From Citrobacter freundii (GTDB lineage Bacteria > Pseudomonadota > Gammaproteobacteria > Enterobacterales > Enterobacteriaceae), in NCBI RefSeq assembly GCF_029717145.1, contig NZ_CP099222.1, positions 1,426,001-1,490,000 of the forward strand: a stretch of 64,000 nucleotides of DNA, read 5' to 3'. The translations under genes and the position numbers were made by a program. This document shows, piece by piece, positions 1-7,953 of this stretch; position 1 is the first letter of the stretch, and each line of letters begins with the position of its first letter. The notes below the pieces were generated by a model, which saw only the letters and a list, made by a program, of their open reading frames with translations, had not been told where the DNA came from and ran no database searches.

Positions 1-199
1 CAATTTGGGTGGCACTGAGATCCAGATGTTCTTTCAGGTACGGCGTAGAGAGTGTGAAGTTATTACGTACAATATAGTACGCAAGATAGCCGAGAAATAC
101 GCTAAGTAGTGCCTGCATCCGGTATCGACCATATGTCGCCTGGACTTGCTCCGGCGGGACTTTATTTGCCGATGGCCCTGTCTTAAATATTGAAAGCAT
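1..199 (-). CDS. pgtP: Phosphoglycerate transporter PgtP, N-terminal part
   Basis: Reading leftwards from ATG at 199, the frame stays open to the window edge (66 codons), so only the N-terminus is present. It contains the stretch FLGYLAYYIVRNNFTLS, the first membrane helix typical of the organophosphate:phosphate antiporters (UhpT/GlpT/PgtP). It matches Salmonella PgtP as remembered. The family exchanges 2- or 3-phosphoglycerate or phosphoenolpyruvate for phosphate across the inner membrane. A purine-rich AGGTGAT lies just upstream of the start. It is divergent from pgtC-pgtB-pgtA, whose products control its expression in Salmonella. The remainder lies outside the window. Confidence 0.9.
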   Translation of the reverse strand, partial: MLSIFKTGPSANKVPPEQVQATYGRYRMQALLSVFLGYLAYYIVRNNFTLSTPYLKEHLDLSATQI

Positions 200-551
200 A
201 TCATCACCTAAATTTATATTGATGTGAATATCAGGAGTTTTCGTTGTGCAGGGTGAAATAAACGATGATGGAATTCAACTCGATGAAATGTGTCAGTATT
301 GACTCAACTTAACCAAAGAATGACTAATTTTGACTCTTTTAAATTAACAGAGGTGTGTGTTTTTTATTTTTAGCGGGGATTTATAGCCAGCATGTGCGGA
401 TACTAACAATTTTAATCGGTAATTTAAGGTATTCTGTACCCATGCTTTCGCTTTCGGCTTGGTTATTTTTATAACCACCTTACCTTTCCCCTGAGTTGGG
501 GTAAACGGGTAAGTTTTGTCTCAATATTATTTTTCGAACATGTTGGTATTT
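200..551. promoter_or_regulatory. pgtP-pgtC divergent regulatory region
   Basis: This non-coding gap separates divergent pgtP and pgtC and must carry both promoters. It is AT-rich. It contains three copies of TGACT in the same orientation beginning at 300, 321 and 331, so spaced by 21 and 10 bp, about two and one helical turns. That is the sort of layout a response regulator such as PgtA could use. No sigma-54 element was recognised on the pgtP side. The regulatory role is inference; only the repeats are seen. Confidence 0.45.
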
Positions 552-1814
552 ATGAACGGGATCACAAACAGGCTTTGCGACCAGGGGCGGATGATCATCC
601 TGTCGCTTTGTTTTACGTTGCTGTCTACGGCCAGCCAGGCACAGGGTAAAGAGCTCGTCATGGCCACGACGTTCTCCCCAGGAGCGACGGCATGGATTAT
701 CCAGCAATGGCAAACCGAGCCAGGGTCGGTAATGATTCGTACGCTAAACCGCACCAGTGCCTCTTTGGAACAACTGCTCGATACAGCGAACGCGGACAAT
801 GTTGATCTGATTTTGACCTCCTCTCCCATGCTGTTGCAGCATTTGCAGGAACATCAGAAGCTGGCTCCGTTTGATAATGCGCTGCCTGAGAGTCAACGCC
901 TGGTGCCGGAGTCCATCCGTTCTACGTCCGTGGCGGTGGCAATATCAGGTTTTGGCCTGTTGATTAACCGTTCTGCGCTGGCGGCGCGGCATTTACCGGC
1001 TCCGACTGACTGGGGGGATTTAACGCACCCCCGGTATCAGGGCGCGCTGTTGATGAGTAGCCCGTCACGTTCGGATACCAACCATTTAATGGTGGAATCA
1101 CTGCTGCAGCAAAAAGGGTGGGAACAAGGATGGGCGACGCTGCTGGCGAGTGCCGGCAATCTGGTGACGATTTCCTCGCGCAGTTTCGGCGTTGCTGACA
1201 AAATTAAAAGTGGATTAGGCGTTGCTGGGCCGGTGATTGATAATTACGCCAATCTGCTGCTCAACGACCCGCATCTGGCGTTTAACTATTTTCCGCATTC
1301 CGCAGTGTCGCCAACCTATGTGGCGGTGTTGAACAATAGCCAGCATGCCGGTGAAGCCCGTCGTTTTATTCGCTATTTATTGAGTCCTCAAGGGCAGCGG
1401 ATCCTTGCCGATGCGAATACCGGGAAATATCCGGTCACGCGGTTGCCCGCCGATAATCCGCGTGCTGCTCAGCAGGCCATTCTGATGGACCAGCCACCAC
1501 TAAATTATCGCCTGATCCTCAAGCGGCAGCAGCTGGTGCAGCGGATGTTTGATACCGCCATCAGTTTTCGTCTCGCGCAATTGAAGGATGCCTGGCGAGC
1601 GCTGTATAGCGCCGAAGCGCGGCTAAAACGGCCACTCCCTGAAATACGAGCGTTATTGACCAGCGTCCCGATAGACGCCAGCAGTAGTGAAGATGAGGCC
1701 TGGCTTGCGCAATTCGAGAATAAAAGCGTTGCTGAACAGCAGATGATGGAATGGCAGCTATGGTTTCTCAAAAACCAACGCCAGGCTATCGCCAAACTGG
1801 AAGAATTAAAATGA
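552..1814 (+). CDS. pgtC: Phosphoglycerate-sensing periplasmic protein PgtC
   Basis: A secreted protein resembling ABC-type periplasmic binding proteins (the family that binds iron, thiamine or phosphonates). In Salmonella PgtC acts with the PgtB kinase to induce the PgtP transporter, probably as the periplasmic detector. A hydrophobic segment IILSLCFTLLSTASQA followed by Q is a likely signal peptide, placing the mature protein in the periplasm. The start is unresolved: ATGs at 540, 552 and 591 are in frame and none has a strong ribosome site; 552 gives a basic n-region before the hydrophobic core. The stop overlaps the pgtB start as ATGA, implying translational coupling. Confidence 0.82.
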   Translation: MNGITNRLCDQGRMIILSLCFTLLSTASQAQGKELVMATTFSPGATAWIIQQWQTEPGSVMIRTLNRTSASLEQLLDTANADNVDLILTSSPMLLQHLQEHQKLAPFDNALPESQRLVPESIRSTSVAVAISGFGLLINRSALAARHLPAPTDWGDLTHPRYQGALLMSSPSRSDTNHLMVESLLQQKGWEQGWATLLASAGNLVTISSRSFGVADKIKSGLGVAGPVIDNYANLLLNDPHLAFNYFPHSAVSPTYVAVLNNSQHAGEARRFIRYLLSPQGQRILADANTGKYPVTRLPADNPRAAQQAILMDQPPLNYRLILKRQQLVQRMFDTAISFRLAQLKDAWRALYSAEARLKRPLPEIRALLTSVPIDASSSEDEAWLAQFENKSVAEQQMMEWQLWFLKNQRQAIAKLEELK

Positions 1815-3820
1815 AGGGCGGGTCGTTACTGCAACGTCTTCGTCAGCTTAGCATTAGCAGCAGTCTGCGCGGGGCATTCCTGACAGGGGCGTTGCTGACG
1901 TTAAGCGTGAGTTGCGTCAGTCTGTATTCCTGGCATGAGCAGAGCTCGCAGATCCGTTATTCGCTGGATGACTACTTCCCGCGCGTCCATTCCGCTTTTT
2001 TAATTGAAGGCAATCTCAACCTGGTGGTGGATCAGCTCAATGAGTTCCTGTTGGCTCCCAATACCACGGTAAGACTGCAACTGCGCAACCAGATAATCCA
2101 GCATCTGGATAAGATTGAGACGTTAAGTCGTGGATTGCAGCCCGCGGAACAGCAGCAACTGGCGGTCATTTTGCAAGACAGCCGTACCCTGATGACGGAG
2201 CTGGACAGGGTGCTCTACAACATGTTTCTGGTACGAGAAAAAGTAAGTGAATTGTCTGCGCGCATAGATTGGCTGCATGATGATTTTACGACCGAGTTGA
2301 ACTCACTGGTGCAGGATTTTACCTGGCAACAGGGAACTCTGCTGGATCAAATTGAGGCCAAAAATGGTGATGCGGCGCAATACCTGAAACGTGCCCGGGA
2401 AGTGCAAAACGAACAGCAGCAGGTTTACACACTGGCGAGAATTGAGAATCAAATCGTCGACGATCTGCGTGACAGGCTGAACGAGCTGAAGTCCGGTAGC
2501 GATGACAGTATGTTGGTGGAGACCCACATTCGTTATCTGGCGAATTTGAAAACAACGGCGGATGAAAATATCCGTACGCTGGATGACTGGCCTAGTACCA
2601 TAACGTTGCGCCAAACTATTGATGAGTTGCTGGAAATTGGCATGATGAAAAATAAAATGCCCGACACAATGCGCGACTACGTGGCGGCGCAAAAGGCCCT
2701 CGTTGATGCTAATCACGCCAGAGAAGCGACGCTTGGGCGCTTTCGTACCTTGCTTGAGGCGCAACTGGGCAGCAGTCATCAGCAAATGCAGATGTTTAAT
2801 CAGCGCCTGGAGCAGATTGTTCGCGTCAGCGGTGGACTGATTCTGCTGGCGACGTTACTGGCGCTGCTTCTCGCCTGGACGCTCAACCACTACTTTATCC
2901 GCTCCCGACTGGTGAAGCGTTTTACCGCACTGAATCAGGCCGTGGTGCAGATCGGTCTCGGTAGAACGGATGCAACTATCCCGGTGTATGGTCGCGATGA
3001 GTTAGGGCGCATCGCGGGCTTGCTACGCCATACGCTGGGGCAGCTTAATACGCAAAAAAATCAGCTTGAGCAGGAAGTGGCTGAGCGTAAAGAGATTGAG
3101 TCCGATCTTCGCGCCACGCAGGATGAGCTGATTCAGACGGCGAAACTGGCGGTGGTCGGCCAGACCATGACCACTCTGGCGCATGAAATAAACCAACCGC
3201 TGAACGCGCTATCGATGTACTTGTTTACGGCGGGAAGGGCCATTGAACAGGGACAACCAGCGCAGGCAAGAAGCACTTTAACCAAAGCGCAAGGGCTGAT
3301 TATCCGCATTGATGCCATTATTCGCTCGCTGCGCCAGTTTGCGCGTCGGGCCGAGCCGGGGGCGCCGTTGCATCCGGTTGATTTGCGGCAAACTTTTAGT
3401 GCGGCTTGGGAACTGTTAGCCATGCGTCATAAGCCACAGCAGGGCAGGCTGACGCTCCTGCCGGAGACCGTATGGGTCCTCGGTGATGAGGTTAGGATCC
3501 AGCAGGTACTGGTTAATGTGCTGGCAAACGCGCTCGACGCCTGTCCGGCTACGGCTGAAATTGAGGTGAGCTGGCGGGCTCAGGGCAAAACGCTGTGCGT
3601 ATTGATCGCTGATAACGGACCCGGTTGGCCTCAGGCGTTGTTACCGTCGCTATTGAAGCCATTTACGACCAGTAAGGATGTGGGTCTCGGCATTGGTTTG
3701 TCGATTTGTGTATCGTTAATGACGCAAATGAACGGTGAGTTACGCCTGGCGTCAACGCTGGAGCGCAATGCCTGCGTAGTCCTGCAATTCAACCTGACGG
3801 ATGTAAATGATGTTGAGTGA
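1811..3820 (+). CDS. pgtB: Sensor histidine kinase PgtB
   Basis: An inner-membrane two-component kinase of 669 residues. A first membrane helix lies near residues 19-40, followed by a large mostly helical periplasmic domain, a second helix near 340-360, a HAMP-like linker and a kinase core. The phospho-acceptor motif AHEINQPLNAL places the histidine at about residue 458. An N box (NVLANALDACP) and a G1 box (ADNGPGWP) follow. Known role in Salmonella: senses phosphoglycerate, with PgtC, and drives induction of pgtP. The ATG at 1811 overlaps the pgtC stop by four bases; an earlier in-frame start at 1751 would lie inside pgtC and is not preferred. The 3' end overlaps pgtA. Confidence 0.9.
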   Translation: MKGGSLLQRLRQLSISSSLRGAFLTGALLTLSVSCVSLYSWHEQSSQIRYSLDDYFPRVHSAFLIEGNLNLVVDQLNEFLLAPNTTVRLQLRNQIIQHLDKIETLSRGLQPAEQQQLAVILQDSRTLMTELDRVLYNMFLVREKVSELSARIDWLHDDFTTELNSLVQDFTWQQGTLLDQIEAKNGDAAQYLKRAREVQNEQQQVYTLARIENQIVDDLRDRLNELKSGSDDSMLVETHIRYLANLKTTADENIRTLDDWPSTITLRQTIDELLEIGMMKNKMPDTMRDYVAAQKALVDANHAREATLGRFRTLLEAQLGSSHQQMQMFNQRLEQIVRVSGGLILLATLLALLLAWTLNHYFIRSRLVKRFTALNQAVVQIGLGRTDATIPVYGRDELGRIAGLLRHTLGQLNTQKNQLEQEVAERKEIESDLRATQDELIQTAKLAVVGQTMTTLAHEINQPLNALSMYLFTAGRAIEQGQPAQARSTLTKAQGLIIRIDAIIRSLRQFARRAEPGAPLHPVDLRQTFSAAWELLAMRHKPQQGRLTLLPETVWVLGDEVRIQQVLVNVLANALDACPATAEIEVSWRAQGKTLCVLIADNGPGWPQALLPSLLKPFTTSKDVGLGIGLSICVSLMTQMNGELRLASTLERNACVVLQFNLTDVNDVE

Positions 3821-5057
3821 TGAATGTTCTGTTCTGCTGATTGATGACGATGCCGATGTGCTCGATGCTTACACGTTATTGTTGGAGCAGGCAGGATATC
3901 GCGTCCTGGCCTGTAACAATCCGTTTGACGCCAGAAATCTGATGCCTGCCGACTGGCCAGGGATCGTATTAAGCGATGTATGTATGCCAGGCTGTTCGGG
4001 GATCGATCTGATGACTCTGTTTCATCAGGATGATAATCAACTGCCGATCCTGCTGATCACCGGGCACGGCGATGTCCCGATGGCGGTGGATGCAGTGAAG
4101 AAAGGCGCATGGGACTTTCTGCAAAAACCGGTCGATCCTGGCAAGCTGCTGGCGCAGGTTGAGGATGCCCTGCGTCAGAGGCAGTCCGTAATTGCGCGTC
4201 GTCATTACTGCCAGCAGAAATTACAGGTTGAACTGGTCGGATACAGTGACTGGGCAACGCAATTCCGCCAGCGACTACAGCAACTGGCAGAAACGGATAT
4301 CGCCGTCTGGTTTTATGGTGAACCCGGAACAGGACGCATGACGGGCGCGCGGTATCTGCATCAGCTTGGGCGCAATGTCCACGGGCCATTTATACGTGCA
4401 GACCTGACATCCGGAAATGCGGTTCAGCTCAACGCGCTCATTGATCAGGCTCAAGGTGGAACGCTGGTACTGAGTCATATTGAATGCCTGACGCGCGAGC
4501 AGCAGCACCATCTGGTGCAGTTGCAAAGTCAAGAGCGGCGTCCTTTTCGCTTGATTGGGATCGGGGAGACGTCCTTGGTGGAGTTGGCGGCAACCCACCA
4601 GATTGTTGCAGAACTCTATTATTGCTTTGCCATGACGCAAATCGCCTGCCAACCGCTGTCTCTGCGCCCGGACGACATTGAGCCGTTATTTCATCACTAC
4701 CTGCATAAAGCCTGTCTGCGGTTAAACCATCCCGTGCCTGAAGTCGACGGGGAATTGCTAAAAGGCATGCGGCGACGAGTATGGTTGAGCAATGTACGGG
4801 AACTGGCAAATGCCGCAGAGTTGTTTGCCGTCGGGTTACTCCCGTTGGCTGAAACTGCCAACCCGCAGATGCATATGCCCGAGCCGACCCCGCTGGATCG
4901 TCGGGTAGAAGAGTATGAACGACAAATCATCACGGAAGCGCTCAATATCCATCAGGGGCGGATTAATGAGGTGGCAGAGTATCTGCAAATTCCGCGTAAG
5001 AAGCTGTATCTGAGAATGCGAAAATACGGGCTGAGTAAAGAGCACTATAAGTTCTAG
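3810..5057 (+). CDS. pgtA: Response regulator PgtA (NtrC-like, degenerate AAA+)
   Basis: Transcriptional regulator of phosphoglycerate transport, 415 residues. The receiver domain shows the acidic pocket (LIDDDAD), the phospho-acceptor aspartate in LSDVCMPG and the conserved lysine in FLQKPVD. The central domain looks NtrC/DctD-like but is reduced: the P-loop reads GEPGTGRM with arginine where lysine is expected, the Walker B region reads GGTLVLSHIE instead of GGTLFLDEI, and the GAFTGA loop that contacts sigma-54 is missing. The C-terminus carries a Fis-type helix-turn-helix (GRINEVAEYLQIPRKKLYLR). A start at 3807 is possible. It overlaps the end of pgtB. It likely regulates without sigma-54 (inference). 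Confidence 0.9.
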   Translation: MLSDECSVLLIDDDADVLDAYTLLLEQAGYRVLACNNPFDARNLMPADWPGIVLSDVCMPGCSGIDLMTLFHQDDNQLPILLITGHGDVPMAVDAVKKGAWDFLQKPVDPGKLLAQVEDALRQRQSVIARRHYCQQKLQVELVGYSDWATQFRQRLQQLAETDIAVWFYGEPGTGRMTGARYLHQLGRNVHGPFIRADLTSGNAVQLNALIDQAQGGTLVLSHIECLTREQQHHLVQLQSQERRPFRLIGIGETSLVELAATHQIVAELYYCFAMTQIACQPLSLRPDDIEPLFHHYLHKACLRLNHPVPEVDGELLKGMRRRVWLSNVRELANAAELFAVGLLPLAETANPQMHMPEPTPLDRRVEEYERQIITEALNIHQGRINEVAEYLQIPRKKLYLRMRKYGLSKEHYKF

Positions 5058-5080
5058 CGCTCATCGAAATATTCGAACAG

Positions 5081-5103
5081 AGGCCAGAAAATCATCTGGC
5101 CAT
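5081..5103. terminator. Hairpin between convergent pgtA and the DUF2058 gene
   Basis: Inverted repeat GGCCAGA (5082-5088) / TCTGGCC (5095-5101) with a 6-base loop, lying between two converging stop codons. The flanking T/A runs are short, so termination could be weak; it may serve both directions. Confidence 0.55.
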
Positions 5104-5108
5104 ATCTC

Positions 5109-5648
5109 TTACCACATCAAATCATCAGGTACGACAAAGTCAGCGTACGGGTCATCTTCGTCCTTATCTTCCTGGCTCAGTTCGCAATTTAAGACAATGT
5201 AGCTGGCGTCACGCTGCGCGATCTTATCGGCAACCACCGCCGGGATGATGGCGTATTCGCTCTCGCGATCACTTTCAGCGGCCAGACGCGCAATGGCAAG
5301 ACGCCCCTTGATTAACTGAGTCTGGGTAACTTTATCAACGTAGATTTTTTTAATCAGATTGTTGTCGGTAAAGTTATAACCAATATCGCCTCTTGAAATG
5401 GTGATTTTATTCATTTCAATCAGCTGCTTAATCTGAGCTTTGTATTCTTTCGACAGGGCTGCTTGCTTTTGCTGCTCGCTGAGTTGCTTATCACGCTCAA
5501 CCTGTGCTTTTTTATTTTCTTCAACCGCCTCTCTGGCCTCACGCGCCTGAACGCGCGACTTTTTCGCCGTTCTTTGCACCTTCGCCATTTTTTTACTGGT
5601 GACTAAGCCAGCTTTAAGCATCTGCTCTTGTAGGGTGAGTTTTGTCAT
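5109..5648 (-). CDS. DUF2058 family protein (YaiL-like)
   Basis: A soluble 179-residue protein, rich in charged residues. The N-terminal half (about residues 1-85) is a lysine/glutamate-rich predicted coiled coil with many KK and EE pairs; the C-terminal half has the DUF2058 pattern ending in DEDDPYADF and DDLMW. The length and ends resemble E. coli YaiL as remembered, a poorly understood nucleoprotein-like family; no reaction is established. In K-12 yaiL lies elsewhere on the chromosome, so this copy next to argW may be relocated or a paralogue (inference). It is transcribed away from argW and converges with pgtA. Confidence 0.7.
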   Translation of the reverse strand: MTKLTLQEQMLKAGLVTSKKMAKVQRTAKKSRVQAREAREAVEENKKAQVERDKQLSEQQKQAALSKEYKAQIKQLIEMNKITISRGDIGYNFTDNNLIKKIYVDKVTQTQLIKGRLAIARLAAESDRESEYAIIPAVVADKIAQRDASYIVLNCELSQEDKDEDDPYADFVVPDDLMW

Positions 5649-5757
5649 ATTCGTTTCTAAATCCAGTAAAAAGAGTTCTCAGGATTATACCCTTAACGTC
5701 CGGGGGGATGCCAGATTGCGGGGAGTTGCAAAGCGTCGGGGATAAAATGGCAGGCTA

Positions 5758-5832
5758 TGGTGTCCCCTGCAGGAATCGAACCTGCAACTAGCCCTTAGGA
5801 GGGGCTCGTTATATCCATTTAACTAAGGGGAC
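5758..5832 (-). tRNA. argW: tRNA-Arg (anticodon CCU), argW
   Basis: Read on the minus strand, 75 bases from GTCCCCTTAG to GGGGACACCA fold as a complete tRNA: the 7-bp acceptor stem GTCCCCT/AGGGGAC closes, the T arm contains GGTTCGATTCC, and the anticodon loop in the GAGCCCCTCCTAAGG segment presents CCT. The CCA end is encoded. It decodes the rare arginine codon AGG. In E. coli this tRNA is an integration site for prophages; here the 3' end is intact and no integrase lies beside it. Confidence 0.95.
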
Positions 5833-5843
5833 GAAGCGGCACG

Positions 5844-5872
5844 AGTATAGCGTTTTTTACCTGCAACGGTAA
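5844..5872 (-). promoter_or_regulatory. Promoter of argW
   Basis: On the minus strand, TTACCG (5867-5872) and TATACT (5844-5849) are separated by exactly 17 bases and lie 11 bases before the tRNA. A GC-rich stretch between the -10 element and the tRNA start is typical of growth-rate-controlled stable RNA promoters. Confidence 0.6.
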
Positions 5873-5907
5873 GTCTGTGTCCGCCTGACTGCTCAAACAG
5901 TCGCCAT

Positions 5908-6849
5908 TCAGGATTGTTTCTTCTGGTTTTTCTGCTTTTTTTGTTCCCGCTCAGCCTCTAATTGGGCCTCTTCTTTGCGTTTATTGCTCATATCATTGCG
6001 AATTTGCGCATGGCTCATCAAGGCGAAGATAAATGTCCCACCGCAAATATTCCCGGCAAGCGTTGGAAGCGCGAACGGCCAGAAGAAGTCGCTCCAGTGC
6101 AGCGTGCCGTTAAAGACCAGGTAGAGAATCTCAACCGAGCCGACGACGATGTGCGTGGTATCACCCAACGCAATAAGCCAGGTCATCAGAACAATGACGA
6201 CAATTTTTGCCGCGCCCGCTGCGGGAAACATCCACACCATAGTGGCGATCAGCCAACCGGAAATAATCGCGTTGGAAAACATCTCCGTCGGGCTATTTTT
6301 CATAACGTCCATCCCAATTTTGACAAAGGCGTCACGAGTTTCTTCATCAAAAATTGGCATATATTCAAACGCCCATGCCGCAATGCCGGTGCCGATAATG
6401 TTACCCAGCAAGACCACGCTCCACAGACGCATCAGTAAACCAAAATTGCCGAGGGTTGGATTTTGCATGACCGGCAGGACAGCGGTTACGGTGTTTTCGG
6501 TAAAGAGCTGTTGGCGGGCCATGATAACGATGATAAACCCGAAGGTATAACCGAGGTTTTCCAGTAAGAACCCGCCGGGAACGCCCTCAAGCTGTACGTG
6601 AAAAATACCCTTTGCCAGTAAAGAGGCTCCCATCGATAGCCCAGCGGCGATAGCTGACCACAGCAGCGCCATCGCATCGCGCTCCATCTCTTTTTCCCCG
6701 TCCTGGCGAATATGTTCGTGAATCGCCATGGCACGGGAAGGAAGTCGGTCCTCGTCGACTTCTATCTTTTTACCCTGCAACTTCTCTTCACTTTCTACTT
6801 CGAGTTCGTCGCTGTGTTGATCAATTTTTTCTTTTTCGATGTCATTCAT
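5908..6849 (-). CDS. yfdC: Formate/nitrite-transporter family membrane protein YfdC
   Basis: Inner-membrane protein of the FNT (FocA/NirC) channel family, 313 residues from the ATG at 6849. An upstream in-frame ATG at 6870 exists; the shorter start best resembles E. coli YfdC. The N-terminal 60 residues are acidic and cytoplasmic. Six membrane segments follow, including the region TFGFIIVIMARQQLFTENTV, and the C-terminus is a charged Lys/Gln/Glu tail of about 35 residues. FNT proteins form pentameric channels for small monovalent anions; the true substrate of YfdC is unknown. It is divergent from mlaA. Confidence 0.92.
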   Translation of the reverse strand: MNDIEKEKIDQHSDELEVESEEKLQGKKIEVDEDRLPSRAMAIHEHIRQDGEKEMERDAMALLWSAIAAGLSMGASLLAKGIFHVQLEGVPGGFLLENLGYTFGFIIVIMARQQLFTENTVTAVLPVMQNPTLGNFGLLMRLWSVVLLGNIIGTGIAAWAFEYMPIFDEETRDAFVKIGMDVMKNSPTEMFSNAIISGWLIATMVWMFPAAGAAKIVVIVLMTWLIALGDTTHIVVGSVEILYLVFNGTLHWSDFFWPFALPTLAGNICGGTFIFALMSHAQIRNDMSNKRKEEAQLEAEREQKKQKNQKKQS

Positions 6850-7137
6850 TTTTGAGTCCTGAATAAGCACGTATTGCTAAAGCGTAGCGGTTTTTATCCA
6901 GGAACTGGCGGGAGAAACTCTGAAATCGCAAAAATGGTAACGTTTGTATTTATCGGATTCGGTAAAATAGAAACACCGCGAGGTCTACCTTACCAGGCTA
7001 TGATCAAATCAGTAAGTTAGGGTATATAGACATCGTTTGACGTGCTGTTACAATCGCTCACATCTAAACCGGCGGATACCTTATTGTTCCGTCATGGATG
7101 GCAATCAGCGATAGCCATAATACACAGGGAGACACTT

Positions 7138-7893
7138 ATGAAGCTTCGCCTGTCGGCGCTTGCGCTGGGAACCACACTTTTGGTGGGGTGTGCGAGCTCC
7201 GGTACAGAACAGCAGGGGCGCTCGGATCCGTTTGAAGGGTTCAACCGCACCATGTACAACTTCAACTTTAATGTGCTGGATCCGTATGTTGTTCGACCGG
7301 TGGCTGTAGCCTGGCGTGATTATGTTCCGCAGCCGGCCAGAAACGGTTTGAGCAACTTTACGGGCAACCTCGAAGAGCCGGCCGTAATGGTCAACTATTT
7401 CCTGCAGGGCGATCCTTATCAGGGGATGGTGCATTTCACCCGTTTCTTCCTGAACACCTTGCTAGGTATGGGCGGCTTTATCGATGTTGCGGGCATGGCG
7501 AATCCAAAACTGCAGCGCGTTGAACCACATCGTTTCGGCAGTACGTTAGGTCACTATGATGTAGGTTACGGTCCGTATATGCAGCTTCCGTTCTACGGCA
7601 GCTTCACGGTACGTGATGACGGTGGTGATATGGTGGATACGCTGTATCCGGTTCTGTCGTGGCTGACCTGGCCGTTGTCGGTCGGTAAATGGACCATTGA
7701 AGGGATTGAAACCCGCGCGCAACTGCTCGACTCCGACGGTCTGCTGCGTCAATCTTCCGATCCGTACATTATGGTGCGTGAAGCTTACTTCCAGCGTCAT
7801 GACTTCATCGCGAACGGCGGGAAACTCAAACCAGAAGAAAACCCGAACGCGCAAGCTATTCAGGATGATTTAAAAGATATCGATTCCGAATAA
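7138..7893 (+). CDS. mlaA: Outer-membrane lipoprotein MlaA (VacJ)
   Basis: A 251-residue lipoprotein with signal sequence MKLRLSALALGTTLLVGC; LVGC is the lipobox and Cys18 becomes lipidated. MlaA sits in the outer membrane, partners with OmpC/OmpF trimers, and removes misplaced phospholipids from the outer leaflet, passing them to MlaC and the inner-membrane MlaFEDB complex. The signature DPFEGFNRTMYNFN near residue 30 and the later NTLLGMGGFIDVA region are characteristic of the family. The ATG at 7138 is chosen because it begins the signal peptide and follows GGGAGACAC. It converges with fadL. Confidence 0.96.
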   Translation: MKLRLSALALGTTLLVGCASSGTEQQGRSDPFEGFNRTMYNFNFNVLDPYVVRPVAVAWRDYVPQPARNGLSNFTGNLEEPAVMVNYFLQGDPYQGMVHFTRFFLNTLLGMGGFIDVAGMANPKLQRVEPHRFGSTLGHYDVGYGPYMQLPFYGSFTVRDDGGDMVDTLYPVLSWLTWPLSVGKWTIEGIETRAQLLDSDGLLRQSSDPYIMVREAYFQRHDFIANGGKLKPEENPNAQAIQDDLKDIDSE

Positions 7894-7910
7894 GGAAGAG
7901 GTACAAATAA

Positions 7911-7938
7911 AAAGGTGAGCTAAAAAGCTCACCTTTTT
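7911..7938. terminator. Bidirectional terminator between mlaA and fadL
   Basis: Perfect stem AAAGGTGAGC (7911-7920) / GCTCACCTTT (7927-7936) with a short A-rich loop and T/A tracts on both sides, placed between two convergent genes. It can act as a rho-independent terminator for both. Confidence 0.85.
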
Positions 7939-7953
7939 TACGCCTGAAGAAAA

